Source of the DNA: Alphaproteobacteria bacterium
Lineage (GTDB): Bacteria > Pseudomonadota > Alphaproteobacteria > Caulobacterales > Caulobacteraceae
Assembly: GCA_018895795.1 (NCBI GenBank)
Contig: JAHINZ010000032.1
Span: 1 to 23,026, forward strand
Reading direction: 5' to 3'
DNA: 23,026 nucleotides
The notes under the pieces are model-generated. The model was not told where the DNA came from, made no database searches, and worked only from the letters and a program-made list of their open reading frames with translations. This document shows positions 6,476 to 15,862 of the stretch, one piece after another; position 1 is the stretch's first letter, and every line of letters starts with the position of its first letter. The translations under genes were made by a program, and so were the position numbers.

Positions 6476-9376
6476 CTACTTGCCCTCGGGCTTGACCAGC
6501 AGGGTCCACGACTTGTCATCGCCCAGGAAGGTCTTGGCCGCCCTCTGGACGTCGGCGGCGGACACCCGTTCCAGGCCTGCGATCACCGAGCGCGTGGCGT
6601 CCAGGATGCGGGGATCGGTCTGGGCCCCGGCCAGGTTGCCCAACCAGTACTCGTTGGTGGCGCGCGCCTTTTCGATCTGGTCGATGCGCGGCTTCTTGGC
6701 CCGGTCCAGCTCGTCGGCGCTGACGGGCTTGTCGCGCAGGTCGGCGGCGATCTGGCGGATCGAGGCGATCACCTGGTCCAGCTTCTCGGGCGGAACCTCG
6801 ACGCTGACCGACAGATAGCCCCAGTCGGTGAACACCACGCTGTGGGTGGCCGAGGCCGAGGGCGAATAGGTGGCCCCCTGCTTCTCGCGCAGTTCGTCGG
6901 TCAGCCGCAGTTGCATCACCTGGGCCAGGACCGAGGTATCGCGCGAGCGTTGCAGGTCGGAGAACAGGTCGTCCGTCCGCCAGGTCATGACCAGTTGAGC
7001 CTGATCGGCGCGACCCTTGTGGGTCAGCACGGTCGGCGTCATCGACGGCGCGGGGAAGGTGATCTGGCTCGCGCTGGCGGGATCGGTCACGCCGGGGCGA
7101 GGCGGCAGGGCCCCGAAGGTCTCGGCCACGGCGGCGATCGCTTTGTCGACGGTGATGTCGCCGACCACCACGACCTCGATCTCGCCCTTGCTGAGCGGAT
7201 CGGTGACCGCCGCCTTGAGCCCGTCCAGCGAGGCCGAGGCGATGTCGACCCGCGACGGGAAGGTCCAGCGCTTGTCGCCGTTGTGCAGCAAGCCGCTGAG
7301 ATCCCGGCCCAGCACGCCGCCGGTGGTGGTTTCCAGCTGGTCGTGGATGGTGCCGTAATAGGTCTTGATCCGCGAGAAGGCCTCGGGCCGCCAGCCCGGC
7401 TCGGTCGCGAACCCGGCCAGCACCTGCAGTTCGGTGCTCACGTCGTCGGGACGCGTGCGGCCGCTGAGCGTGAAGGCGTCGTCCTCGACGCCGAGACTGG
7501 CGTTCCAGATCTTGCCGTTCAGCACCTGCTCCATGTCCTGGGCGCTGATCTGCTTGAGACCGCCCTCGATGAAGGCTGAGCCGGACCACAGGGGGTTCTG
7601 GGCGCTGGGCGGCAAGTCCAGCAGACCATGGCCGATGCGAACCTTGATCAGGATCTGGTCATCGCGGAACTTGGTCGGCTTGACGGTCAGGCGCACGCCG
7701 TTTTCGAAGCGCACGAAGACGGCGTCGAGATCGGCGATGTCCTTTTGTTCAGCGATCTTGCCGATCGGTCCGAAGCTGGCATAGGGCCACAGCGTCGTGC
7801 TGGGCGCGGCGGGGGGCGTTACGGCGACCTTGCGGGAGTCGTCATAGGCGGTCAGCACGGTCTTTTCGCCGCCGTAGATCGCCGCAGGGGTGGGGATCAG
7901 GATCAGCGGACCCGATCCCGCGAAGGTCGCCCTCAGCGCCGCGCTGACGCGGTCGGCGGTCAGGCCCTTCACGGTCTCGTCGAAGGCCGCGAGGTTCTGG
8001 CTGGGGTCGGTGACGGTCTCGCCGTCGCCCAAGGTTCCGACGATGCCGCCGGCCAGGCTGGTGGTGCGCTGAGTGGCTTCGCCGGTGGCCGCCGCCACCA
8101 GCTTGGAGCGCATGTTGGCGATCTCGCGATCCAGCTCATCCTGCCGCACGCCATACTGCAGGGCGCGCCGTTGTTCCTGTTCCAGGGCGACCAGGGCTTC
8201 GCGCCAGTGACCGGGCTGGGCGGTGGCGCCCAGGGTGGTCAGACGCACCGCGCCGTACTGATCGCCGGTGAAGGCGCCGCCGGCGATGAAGGGCGGATCG
8301 GCCGCGCGGCTCAGCGCCTGCATGCGGCGGTTCAGCACCGCGAAACCCAGGTTTCTGAGGGTGTCGCGGTTGTCGGTGGCCTTGGTTTCGATCAGGCCGT
8401 CGGGCTTGGCGGCCCAGGACAGCTGCACCGCCAGCGAGGCGCCGGGCTCGACGACGACCCGGGCGGTCTCGCCGCGCTTGGCCACCGGGCCGACGTCGGG
8501 ATCGCCGCCCGCCGGGCCCTTGCCCTTCCAGTCGCTGAAGCGGGCCTTGATCTTGGCTTCCATGGCGTCGAGGTCGAAATCGCCGACCGCCACGATCACC
8601 GCTCGTTCAGGGCGGTAATAGGCCTCGTAATAGTCACGGATCTTCTGGGCCGGCGCGGTCTTCAGGATTTCGGTCTTGCCGATCGGGATGCGTTTGGGCG
8701 GCAGTTGGCCTTCCATCTGGAAGTCCATGGACTTGATCAGGGCGCGATAGCTGGGGCTGTCGCGGGTGCGCTCTTCGGACAGCACGACGCCGCGTTCGCG
8801 ATCCACCGCTTCGGGCGAGATCGTCAGCTCGCCGGCGACTTCGCGCAGCAGCATCAGCGAGGTGTCGACGGTGGCGTCGTCGGTCTTGGGCAGGTCCAGC
8901 TGATAGACGGTTTCGTCCAGGCCGGTGGAGGCGTTGGTGTCGGCCCCGAAGGCCAGGCCGTGGCGCTCCAGGATCTTGATCATCTCGCCTTCGGGCACGT
9001 GGGTGCTGCCGTTGAAGGCCATGTGCTCGAGGAAGTGAGCCAGGCCCTGCTGGTCTTCGGCCTCCATCATCGAGCCGGTGTCGAACCAAAGGCGCAGGGC
9101 GGCCTGATCCGGCGGCGTGGCGTTCTTTTCTATCGCGTAGCGCATGCCGTTGGGCAGGGCGCCGAAGCGGACGCGCGGATCGGGCGCGAGCCCGGACAGT
9201 TCGTGCGCCCACTGGCCGGGCTTCAGCGCCTTCACGGTCGGCCCGGTCAGTTGGGCGGACTCCGCGGCGGGCGGGCTCGCGCCGAGCGAGGGCATGGAAA
9301 ACTTGGGCAGGGCCGAGCAGGCGGTCAGGGACAGGCCGGCGGCGGCGAGTAGCGTCAGGCGCGAAGCGCGAATCAT
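6476..9376 (-). CDS. M16-family zinc metalloprotease, lipoprotein (pitrilysin-like, two M16 halves)
   Basis: The 966-residue protein has a lipoprotein signal ending LSLTAC (C20), so it is expected in the periplasm, membrane-tethered. The inverted zinc motif HxxEH is intact (H114, E117, H118 in HFLEHMAF), and the third ligand E194 (DRERGVV) lies the usual 76 residues on. The second half (about 520-966) is the inactive M16 partner domain, including the typical REKQGATYSPSA segment. The length fits the large bacterial M16 lipoproteins, which degrade or process peptides in the envelope. The ATG at 9376 was chosen because it begins the signal peptide; the open frame extends upstream to 9568 without one. 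The ribosome binding site is weak. Substrate unknown. Confidence 0.93.
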   Translation of the reverse strand: MIRASRLTLLAAAGLSLTACSALPKFSMPSLGASPPAAESAQLTGPTVKALKPGQWAHELSGLAPDPRVRFGALPNGMRYAIEKNATPPDQAALRLWFDTGSMMEAEDQQGLAHFLEHMAFNGSTHVPEGEMIKILERHGLAFGADTNASTGLDETVYQLDLPKTDDATVDTSLMLLREVAGELTISPEAVDRERGVVLSEERTRDSPSYRALIKSMDFQMEGQLPPKRIPIGKTEILKTAPAQKIRDYYEAYYRPERAVIVAVGDFDLDAMEAKIKARFSDWKGKGPAGGDPDVGPVAKRGETARVVVEPGASLAVQLSWAAKPDGLIETKATDNRDTLRNLGFAVLNRRMQALSRAADPPFIAGGAFTGDQYGAVRLTTLGATAQPGHWREALVALEQEQRRALQYGVRQDELDREIANMRSKLVAAATGEATQRTTSLAGGIVGTLGDGETVTDPSQNLAAFDETVKGLTADRVSAALRATFAGSGPLILIPTPAAIYGGEKTVLTAYDDSRKVAVTPPAAPSTTLWPYASFGPIGKIAEQKDIADLDAVFVRFENGVRLTVKPTKFRDDQILIKVRIGHGLLDLPPSAQNPLWSGSAFIEGGLKQISAQDMEQVLNGKIWNASLGVEDDAFTLSGRTRPDDVSTELQVLAGFATEPGWRPEAFSRIKTYYGTIHDQLETTTGGVLGRDLSGLLHNGDKRWTFPSRVDIASASLDGLKAAVTDPLSKGEIEVVVVGDITVDKAIAAVAETFGALPPRPGVTDPASASQITFPAPSMTPTVLTHKGRADQAQLVMTWRTDDLFSDLQRSRDTSVLAQVMQLRLTDELREKQGATYSPSASATHSVVFTDWGYLSVSVEVPPEKLDQVIASIRQIAADLRDKPVSADELDRAKKPRIDQIEKARATNEYWLGNLAGAQTDPRILDATRSVIAGLERVSAADVQRAAKTFLGDDKSWTLLVKPEGK

Positions 9377-9441
9377 ATACGACCCAAGGTTAGGGTGGAC
9401 GTCAGGGAGCGCCACCTTGGCTGGGTGTAAAGGCGCAAGCA

Positions 9442-9456
9442 AGGCGTCAGACGCCT
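9442..9456 (-). terminator. Possible weak terminator after the DUF2336 gene
   Basis: A 6-bp perfect stem (AGGCGT/ACGCCT) with a 3-nt loop lies just beyond the minus-strand stop at 9471, followed in that direction by TGCTTG. The stem is short and the T-run interrupted, so this is only a candidate. It would separate the DUF2336 unit from the metalloprotease gene. Confidence 0.3.
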
Positions 9457-9470
9457 CGCGAAAGCCGCGA

Positions 9471-10559
9471 TCAGGCGGCGGCGACGTCGCCGGTCTGGCG
9501 GCGCAGGCGCCAGAAGCGAATAGTCCGCAGCGCCGACTCCCGGGGCAGGGCGGCGTAGAGTTCGCCATAGGCCTTGGCCTTGCCCATCACGTCGTCGGAC
9601 GGATCCAGGATCAGCAGGGCGAAGGTCAGGAACAGGGCGCGGTCGATGTCGGCCGCCTTGCAGACCACGGCCAGGGCGTCCAGCTCGCGGCGCTCCAGGA
9701 TCTTGCGGGCGGTATGGAAGTCGATATCGGCCATGTCGGCCAGGACGACCAGGAACAGGGTGTTCTTCTTGGCGCGAAGAAGACCGGCCAGGATCTGAGG
9801 CGAGGCCCCGCCCTTGGCCTTGATGGCGAGGAACTCTTGCTCGGCCTGAGCATAGTCGGCCGGGAGCGCCCCATCCTGGGCGGCGACCCGCTTGCGGCCG
9901 GCGTTGAGCGCCGCCTCCAGCGTGGCCGGGTCCATGTCGGCGTTCTTTTCCATGATCCGATCGCGAAGCTTGGCCTCGACGATGAAGTACATCTCGTTGA
10001 GCAGATCGACGGGCAGGCTGTGGCGGTCGACTACGGCCTCATGCAGGTTTGGATTGGCGGCGGCGCGATCGACCACCGTCTCATGCGCCGCGCGCGACAG
10101 CACCGCGCCCTCGTTGCGCAGCAGCACGCCCAGCGTGTCGTCGTCGCCGCGCTGGACGATGGCGTCCGATACGGCGCTGGGCACGGTGGCGCGCTGGGAG
10201 ATGGCGCGCAGATGATCCTGGCCGCGGGTGCGGGCCACTTCCAACAGGTCTTCTTCCGAAAGGCTGGTAGAGCCCCGCAGGATCGGCTGGGCGACGGCGA
10301 TACTGTCCAGGGCCAGGGCCCGGCTGAGACCGCGCGGCGGGGCGGGCGCCTGGCTCATGCGTTCGGCCAGCTCGACCTTGACGGCCTCTTCCATCTCGCC
10401 GGCCAGCTGGCTCATGACGTCGTCGAACAGGCCCATCTGAACCGGGTCGTGATTGTCGCCGGTGAAGAACAGGTCGGTCACGCCGCGCAGCAACTCACGG
10501 CGCTTGGCGCTGGAGGGCTCGTCGGCCAGGGCGATCAGGTCGTGAAGCTTGGACTGCAT
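9471..10559 (-). CDS. DUF2336-domain protein
   Basis: The 362-residue soluble protein is rich in helical repeat-like segments, such as AVSDAIVQRGDDDTLGVLLR and AVLSRAAHETVVDRAAANP. These are typical of DUF2336, an alphaproteobacterial family with HEAT-like character and no settled biochemical role. There is no signal peptide or membrane segment. The start at 10559 is set by a TGATG overlap with the stop of the upstream secreted-protein gene, indicating translational coupling; the open frame continues to 10946 only as antisense noise. Family call from sequence character; function unknown. Confidence 0.82.
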   Translation of the reverse strand: MQSKLHDLIALADEPSSAKRRELLRGVTDLFFTGDNHDPVQMGLFDDVMSQLAGEMEEAVKVELAERMSQAPAPPRGLSRALALDSIAVAQPILRGSTSLSEEDLLEVARTRGQDHLRAISQRATVPSAVSDAIVQRGDDDTLGVLLRNEGAVLSRAAHETVVDRAAANPNLHEAVVDRHSLPVDLLNEMYFIVEAKLRDRIMEKNADMDPATLEAALNAGRKRVAAQDGALPADYAQAEQEFLAIKAKGGASPQILAGLLRAKKNTLFLVVLADMADIDFHTARKILERRELDALAVVCKAADIDRALFLTFALLILDPSDDVMGKAKAYGELYAALPRESALRTIRFWRLRRQTGDVAAA

Positions 10560-11089
10560 CAGAGAGAACCGTCCTTGCCGGCGGCGCGGTCGGCGTCTTC
10601 GTCGCCGCGCGCGGCGCCCGCCAGCCATTCGGCCGAGCCGTGGCGGGGTTCCTCGTCCGTCTGACGCGGCGCGTCTTCGGACGGGGCGATGAACACCATG
10701 CCGTTCGGTTGCAGCGGCGGTAGAGCGTCGGGCTGCAGGCCGTACTGACGTCCGACGGAATAGGTGCGCGACAGGTTGGGGGCCAGGGCCGACGAGGGGG
10801 AGGCGGCGATGACCTGAGGCGCGGGAGCCGCCTGCGGTGGCTGAGCCATGGAGGGCGCCGCCGAGCCCATCCGGCTCCAGGACGGCGCGATCAGCGGGGG
10901 TGACTGACGGGAAGCCGTTGTGACGCCCCCCGACTTGCCGGCCCATCCCAGGATCGGACCCGCATAGGCGGCGCTCAGGGCGGCGGCGCGGCGATCAGGG
11001 CCCGGCCCATAGCGGCTCTCGCGTGCTTCCTCGGCGCGCGCGACGGTCGCGACACTGACGAGGGCGGCGATGAGAACGATGGAACGCAT
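10559..11089 (-). CDS. Small secreted Pro/Ala-rich protein, unknown
   Basis: The 176-residue product has a clear signal peptide (MRSIVLIAALVSVATVARA, cleavage after ARA). The mature part is Pro/Ala/Ser-rich and probably disordered (for example PSMAQPPQAAPAPQ), with a short conserved-looking YSVGRQYGLQPDALPPLQPNG segment split by low-complexity sequence. No family is recognised. Its TGA shares a base with the ATG of the DUF2336 gene, so the two are translated together. The spacing of 60 nt from the ABC permease stop allows read-through from the importer operon. Confidence 0.72.
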   Translation of the reverse strand: MRSIVLIAALVSVATVARAEEARESRYGPGPDRRAAALSAAYAGPILGWAGKSGGVTTASRQSPPLIAPSWSRMGSAAPSMAQPPQAAPAPQVIAASPSSALAPNLSRTYSVGRQYGLQPDALPPLQPNGMVFIAPSEDAPRQTDEEPRHGSAEWLAGAARGDEDADRAAGKDGSL

Positions 11090-11149
11090 AGGGCGGCCTG
11101 ACGCGAGACTCCGAACCTCAAGCTTTAACCCTCGCCGCTTAATCTGGAC

Positions 11150-11917
11150 CTAACGCCCGCGCCAAAGGGCGAGAAGTCTGCGCTCGGCCAGCTCCATCAA
11201 GGCATGCAGCACCACCCCCATCACGGCCAGGGTCAGCAGGGCGGCGAACACCCGGGCGGTCTGCAGGCGATTATAGGCCTCGAGAATACGCCAGGCCAAA
11301 CCCTGGGCCCCGCCCGAACCGGCCACGAACTCGGCCACCACGGCGCCGATCACCGCCAGGCCCGAGGCGACCTTGTGTCCTTCCAGCAGGGCCGGGACGG
11401 CCGAGGGCAGGCGCAGGCGCCACAAACGCTGGGCGCGTGACGCGCCATACAGGTCAAACAGCCGGGAAAGATCCGGATCGACGGCCTTCAGTCCGGTCAG
11501 GGCGCCCGAGAAGATCGGGAAGAAGGCGACGACCGCCGCCAGGCCGATGACGGCGCGCTCGGGATGGTCGATGCCGGACCAGATGGTCACCAGCGGCGCG
11601 ATGGCCACCAGGGGCGTGACCTGCAGGGTGACGGCGATCGGCCGGACGGCGTCTTCCATCAGCGGGCTGAGGCTGACCAGGAACGCCAGGGAACAGGCCA
11701 GGACGCTGGCCATGACCAAGGCCAGCAGGGCCGTCGACAGGGTGCCCCAGGCCGAGGCCAGCAGCAGCGGCCAGCCTTGCAGCAGGGCGGTCCAGATCGC
11801 GCTGGGCGGCGGCAGCAGATAGGGCGGGATGGCCCAGCGCGCGCAGGCGATCTCCCAGCCGGCCAGCAGCAGGCCGATCAGGATCAGGGGCGAGATCAGG
11901 GGCGAAAGGGTCTTCAC
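11150..11917 (-). CDS. ABC importer permease (SsuC/ThiX-like, BPD type)
   Basis: This 255-residue, about six-helix inner-membrane protein belongs to the nitrate/sulfonate/taurine/pyrimidine importer permeases. The cytoplasmic coupling loop is visible as YGASRAQRLWRLRLPSAVPA (about residues 167-186), the family's EAA-type region. It begins inside the last four bases of the ATPase gene (overlap 11914-11917), so it belongs to the same operon as the ATPase and binding protein. The transported solute cannot be deduced from this subunit. Confidence 0.9.
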   Translation of the reverse strand: MKTLSPLISPLILIGLLLAGWEIACARWAIPPYLLPPPSAIWTALLQGWPLLLASAWGTLSTALLALVMASVLACSLAFLVSLSPLMEDAVRPIAVTLQVTPLVAIAPLVTIWSGIDHPERAVIGLAAVVAFFPIFSGALTGLKAVDPDLSRLFDLYGASRAQRLWRLRLPSAVPALLEGHKVASGLAVIGAVVAEFVAGSGGAQGLAWRILEAYNRLQTARVFAALLTLAVMGVVLHALMELAERRLLALWRGR

Positions 11918-12666
11918 GCGGCGCGCGCCCCGCTATGGGCCAGCAGATCCGAGACCGCCTCGACGGCCAGGCGGAAATCCTCGGTGGTCCGAAAGCCCGT
12001 GGGACGGATCAGAGGGCCGGCCACGGCGACCTCGCCGGCGATCCTGCCGGGCCCGGGACTCATGACCACGACACGGCCGGCCATATAGACCGCCTCCTCG
12101 ACATTGTGGGTGACAAAGACCAGGGCCGGGGACAGCCCGGCCGCCAGGGCCAGGACGTCGTCGGCCAGGGCGCGGCGGGTGATCTCGTCGAGGGCGGCGA
12201 AGGGCTCGTCCAGCAGCAGCAGGCGCGGACGGGTGACCAGGGCGCGGGCCAGCGAGACGCGCATGGCCATGCCGCCGGACAGCTGGACCGGCCGCGCGGT
12301 CAGGGCGTCGCCCAGACCCACCTTGGCCAAGGCTTCTCCCGCCGCGGCCCGGGCCAGGGCGCGGTCCTCTCCGGCCAGCTCCAGCGGCAGGGCGACATTG
12401 GCCTGGGCGTCGAGCCAGGGGGCCAGGGTGGGGGCCTGGAAGACCACGGCCGTCTCGCCCTTGCCCGTGGCGCGGCTGACGGATCCTCGGGTCGGCGCCT
12501 CCAGACCGGCGAGCAGTCGCAAGGCGGTGGACTTGCCACAGCCCGACGGCCCGACCAGGGCGACGATCTCGCCGGACAGCAGCTCAAGATCGACCGGCCC
12601 CAGCGCGCGACCGCGCCCGGGATAGTCGACCTCGACGGCGGAAAGAGAGGCGATGGAAGGCGTCAT
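11914..12666 (-). CDS. ABC importer ATP-binding subunit (SsuB/TauB/ThiZ-like)
   Basis: The 250-residue ATPase has all nucleotide-binding motifs: Walker A GPSGCGKST (residues 39-47), Q-loop VFQAPTLAPW, signature LSGGMAMR, Walker B RLLLLDEP and the switch His in FVTHN. It energises the permease at 11150. It overlaps the binding-protein gene upstream and the permease gene downstream by four bases each (ATGA-type junctions), indicating a coupled three-gene unit. Confidence 0.93.
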   Translation of the reverse strand: MTPSIASLSAVEVDYPGRGRALGPVDLELLSGEIVALVGPSGCGKSTALRLLAGLEAPTRGSVSRATGKGETAVVFQAPTLAPWLDAQANVALPLELAGEDRALARAAAGEALAKVGLGDALTARPVQLSGGMAMRVSLARALVTRPRLLLLDEPFAALDEITRRALADDVLALAAGLSPALVFVTHNVEEAVYMAGRVVVMSPGPGRIAGEVAVAGPLIRPTGFRTTEDFRLAVEAVSDLLAHSGARAA

Positions 12667-13670
12667 TGCCCCTTCGGGACGAACTGCAGCGTGTAGGCGC
12701 TCTTGTAGTCCATATCCTTGGGATAGACGCCCTGGTCGGCGGCCACCTTGAAGAATTCCGTCCAGCGGGCGTCGGTCATGGCGCCGATGCCCGCGCCTTG
12801 ATCACCGGTGTCCTTGGCGGCGACGATGCCGAAGGCGCGCATCTTGTCGCGCGCCTGGTCCAGCACGTCCTGGGTCATCTCCGGATTGTCCTTCAGGATC
12901 GCCGCGTCGCCGGGCTTGGGATCGCCGTAGAGATAGGATTTCCAGCCCGCCGCCGTCGCCTCGACAAAGGCCTGCACGGCCGCCGGATTCTTGGCGATCA
13001 GACTGTCGGTGACCAGGGCCATCGAGGCGTAGGCGGGATAGCCGCTATCGGCCAGCAGGAAGACTGCGGGTTTGATCTTGCCTTCCTTCTCGATCAGGTA
13101 GGGCTCGCTGGTGAGATAGCCCTGCTGGACCACGCGCTTGTCGGCCAGGAACGGCGCGGCGCTGTAATTGTATTTGCGGACCTGATCGTCGGTGAAGCCG
13201 TACTTGGCCTTCAGCCAAACCCAGAAGGCGGTGATCGAGGCGTCCGACAGCAGGATCGGGCGGCCCTTCAGGTCGGCGATGGACTGAAGTCCCTGGTCGG
13301 GATGGGCGATCAGGACTTGCGGGTCCTTCTGCATGAAAGCCGCGACGGCCTTCACCGGCGCCTTTTCCTTGGCCAGGTTCAGGACGATGAAGCTGTTGGA
13401 GCCAACCCCGACATCGACGGCGCCGGTGGCTAGCAGCTGAGGCACGTTCACGGCCGGGCCGCCCTGGATGAGGGTGACGTCCAGGCCGCGCTTGGCGTAT
13501 TCGCCGGTGGCCAGGGCCTGATAATAGCCGCCCAGTTCCGCCTCCGCCCGCCAGTCCGTCGCCAGCTTCAGGGCGGTGCGGCCTGGCGCTTCGGCGGACT
13601 TGTTGGCGGACGGGGAGCAGGCGGCGATCAATCCGCACAGCGCAAGCGCGACCAAGCGACGAAGACCCAT
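12663..13670 (-). CDS. NMT1/SsuA-like solute-binding lipoprotein of ABC importer
   Basis: The 335-residue protein has a lipoprotein signal ending LIAAC (C18) and an NMT1/THI5-like periplasmic-binding fold: LKLATDW at the start of the mature domain, YAKRGLDVTLIQGG, and ADVGVGS-type hinge sequence (VDVGVGSNSF). A C-terminal half contains GDPKPGD and MTDARW. These features place it with binding proteins for sulfonates, nitrate or the thiamine precursor HMP. The C-terminal pattern leans toward the ThiY-like pyrimidine group, but that is inference. No TPP riboswitch fits in the 75 nt upstream, which weakens a thiamine assignment. First gene of the importer operon. Confidence 0.88.
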   Translation of the reverse strand: MGLRRLVALALCGLIAACSPSANKSAEAPGRTALKLATDWRAEAELGGYYQALATGEYAKRGLDVTLIQGGPAVNVPQLLATGAVDVGVGSNSFIVLNLAKEKAPVKAVAAFMQKDPQVLIAHPDQGLQSIADLKGRPILLSDASITAFWVWLKAKYGFTDDQVRKYNYSAAPFLADKRVVQQGYLTSEPYLIEKEGKIKPAVFLLADSGYPAYASMALVTDSLIAKNPAAVQAFVEATAAGWKSYLYGDPKPGDAAILKDNPEMTQDVLDQARDKMRAFGIVAAKDTGDQGAGIGAMTDARWTEFFKVAADQGVYPKDMDYKSAYTLQFVPKGQ

Positions 13671-13745
13671 GAATCCCTCCAGACAACGTCATGCGAGACT
13701 AGGCGTCGCGGCGACGTCTTCCAAGGGAGAACGGCGATTTTCGGA

Positions 13746-15851
13746 TCAGGCGTCGAGGGCGGACGCGGCCATCCAGCGCTCGACCTTGGCGTAGAGCGTT
13801 TCTCTCTGGATGGGCTTGGCGATGTGGTCGACCATGCCCGCGGCGTAGCAGCGCTCGACCTGCTGGGGCAGGGCGTCGGCGCTCATGGCGATGATCGGGA
13901 CCTTGCCGGCGGCCGAGGGCAGGGCGCGGATGGCGCGGGTGGCGGCCAAGCCGTCCATCACGGGCATATGAATGTCCATCAGGATCATGTCGTATTGGCC
14001 CGCCTCGGCCGCTTCGACGGCCTGCTGGCCGTTTTCGGCGGTGTCCACTTGCCAGCCCACCAGGGTCAGCAGGGCGACCCCGATTTCACGGTTCATCGGG
14101 TGATCATCGACCAGCAGGATCCGGCCGGCGCGGGCGGTCGCCGGTTCCGGCCGGTCTTGCAGTTCCAGCGGCTCGGCGACCGGCGCGATGACCTCGATCC
14201 AGAAGCACGACCCGCGGCCCGGCACACTGTCGACGCCGATCCTGCCGCCCATCAGTTCGACGAGCGCACGGCTGATCGCCAGGCCCAGGCCCGCGCCGCC
14301 ATAGGTGCGGCTGGCCGAGCTGTCGACCTGCGAAAAGCGCTGAAAAAGCAGGGGTTGCTTGTCGACGGGAATGCCGACACCGGTGTCGGTAACCTCGAAG
14401 CGCAGCCGATCCTCGGCGTCGCCCGGCTCGACAATAAGACGCACGTTGATCTCGCCGCGTTCCGTGAACTTCACGGCGTTGTTGAGCAGGTTCAGCAACA
14501 CCTGGCGCAGGCGCGCGTCGTCCAGATCGTGCAGGCCGTCGACGGGGTCGGTGACGTCGACATTGAGCGCCAGGCCCTTGGCGCGGGCCTCGGGCGCCAG
14601 GATGGCGGCCGTCTCGCGCAGGAGCGTGGGCGCGGAGGTCGGCTGTGGGCTCAGTTCGATCTGCCCCGCCTCGACCCGCGAGAAATCGAGAATGTCGTTG
14701 ACCACGGTCAGCAAGGCGCCGCCGGCGGAGTCGATCAGGTTGACCTGGCGCCGGGCGTCGGGTGGCAGATCGCTGCGCATCGCCAGCAATTGGGCGAAGC
14801 CGAGGACGCTGTTGAGGGGCGTGCGGATCTCGTGGCTCATGGTGGCCAGGAACTCGGTCTTGGCCTCGGTCGCCGCCAGGGCGCGGGCCCGGGCGGCGCG
14901 GGTCAACTGCTCGCGCCGAACCAGCAGCCGCTTGAGGCGCTCCTGCTGGGCCAGGGCCAGACCGGTCGCCAGATTGGTGCCGAACAACAGCGCGACAAAG
15001 ACCTGGGCCAGGCGGGTAGGGTCGGCATCGCCCCAGCGCACGCCGCTGGGCGCCGCGCCGTTCGGGACCATCAGGGGAATGGCCACGCAAGCCACGATCA
15101 GCGAGCTCTCCGCCGCGCCGCGCGCGCCCAGCCGGAACGCCGCCAGCATGGTGAGCGGCATGATCAGGAAGGGGGCGGGCAGGCCATCGGGATGAAAACA
15201 TAGCGCCGTGACCGCGGCGATCGCCGCGAACAAAGCCAGTCGTTCACTGGCCGAACGGTGGAAACCGCGACGATGTTCGGCGTCGAGCAACACGAGGGAG
15301 GCGGGCAGGACAACCGCCAGGCCAAGACCGCTGCGCGCGAACCAGCCCCAGGCCAAGGTCAGGTAGGGGGCTTCCGACCCCAGTTTCATCATGGCGGCCC
15401 CGACCAGGGCCGCGATCACCGCGACCGGCGCGCCGCCCGCGACCAGCAGGGCGAGTTGGCGCATGGTTCGCACACGGGGCATGCCGCCCATGAGCCGCCG
15501 GGTCACGCCCCAGACCGCATAGGCCTCAAGCGTATCAACACTGGTGACGAGCAGAGCCTTGGCGACAGGATCGCCGACCAAGAGGCCGATCAGGAGATGG
15601 AAGACGATCGCCACCGTGGTCAGGGCGATGCGCTGGGGCGGCTTCAACGCCATCAGGCCGACAGCCAAAAGGCCGTTGGCGGGCCAGAAGGAGGCCAGAC
15701 CCAGTTGGGCGCGCGTCAGGAACTCACTGAAAATCAGGCTCGCGACGATCGTGACCGCCAGCGTCAGCAAAAGCGTATTCTGACGCCGCTGCTCCAGATG
15801 TGTCAGCTTAAGCCCCATGCACGTCTCGGTCCCCTGAAACCGTAGGCCCAA
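13746..15851 (-). CDS. MASE1 hybrid histidine kinase with C-terminal receiver
   Basis: The 701-residue membrane sensor has about eight hydrophobic helices (roughly residues 28-300) forming a MASE1-type domain with the FWPANGL motif. A HisKA domain follows with phosphoacceptor H340 (MSHEIRTPLN), then HATPase_c with N-box near N454-N458, G1 DTGVGIP (489-495) and G2 GGAGLGLAIS (518-527), and a receiver domain with phosphoacceptor D626 (LMDIHMP) and K679. No HPt or partner regulator is encoded beside it, so phosphate must leave to a protein elsewhere. The TTG at 15849-15851 is preferred because GGGAGG lies five bases upstream; an ATG at 15818 is the alternative and would remove 11 residues. Confidence 0.92.
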   Translation of the reverse strand: MGLRFQGTETCMGLKLTHLEQRRQNTLLLTLAVTIVASLIFSEFLTRAQLGLASFWPANGLLAVGLMALKPPQRIALTTVAIVFHLLIGLLVGDPVAKALLVTSVDTLEAYAVWGVTRRLMGGMPRVRTMRQLALLVAGGAPVAVIAALVGAAMMKLGSEAPYLTLAWGWFARSGLGLAVVLPASLVLLDAEHRRGFHRSASERLALFAAIAAVTALCFHPDGLPAPFLIMPLTMLAAFRLGARGAAESSLIVACVAIPLMVPNGAAPSGVRWGDADPTRLAQVFVALLFGTNLATGLALAQQERLKRLLVRREQLTRAARARALAATEAKTEFLATMSHEIRTPLNSVLGFAQLLAMRSDLPPDARRQVNLIDSAGGALLTVVNDILDFSRVEAGQIELSPQPTSAPTLLRETAAILAPEARAKGLALNVDVTDPVDGLHDLDDARLRQVLLNLLNNAVKFTERGEINVRLIVEPGDAEDRLRFEVTDTGVGIPVDKQPLLFQRFSQVDSSASRTYGGAGLGLAISRALVELMGGRIGVDSVPGRGSCFWIEVIAPVAEPLELQDRPEPATARAGRILLVDDHPMNREIGVALLTLVGWQVDTAENGQQAVEAAEAGQYDMILMDIHMPVMDGLAATRAIRALPSAAGKVPIIAMSADALPQQVERCYAAGMVDHIAKPIQRETLYAKVERWMAASALDA

Positions 15852-15856
15852 GATCG

Positions 15857-15862
15857 CCTCCC
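15857..15862 (-). promoter_or_regulatory. Ribosome binding site supporting a TTG start for the hybrid kinase
   Basis: Read on the minus strand, GGGAGG sits five bases before the TTG at 15849-15851. The downstream in-frame ATG at 15818 has only AGGGG about 12 bases away. The better site favours TTG initiation. Confidence 0.55.

Noticed and set aside
4765..6519. 584-codon minus-strand open frame spanning the PAS gene and the secreted-protein gene
   Set aside because: Only the last 182 codons have family character and a ribosome binding site. The rest is antisense to a signal-peptide gene with its own terminator, as commonly happens in high-GC DNA.
7628..9352. 574-codon plus-strand open frame over the M16 protease
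   Set aside because: Antisense artefact: repetitive low-information composition, and the minus strand encodes an intact HxxEH metalloprotease.
11120..11145. Two TTAA elements suggesting a CtrA binding site
   Set aside because: The spacing between them is 10 bases rather than the 7 of the CtrA consensus TTAA-N7-TTAA.
13671..13745. TPP riboswitch ahead of the NMT1-like importer
   Set aside because: Only 75 bases separate the genes, too short for the aptamer plus expression platform, and no TPP core motif is seen.
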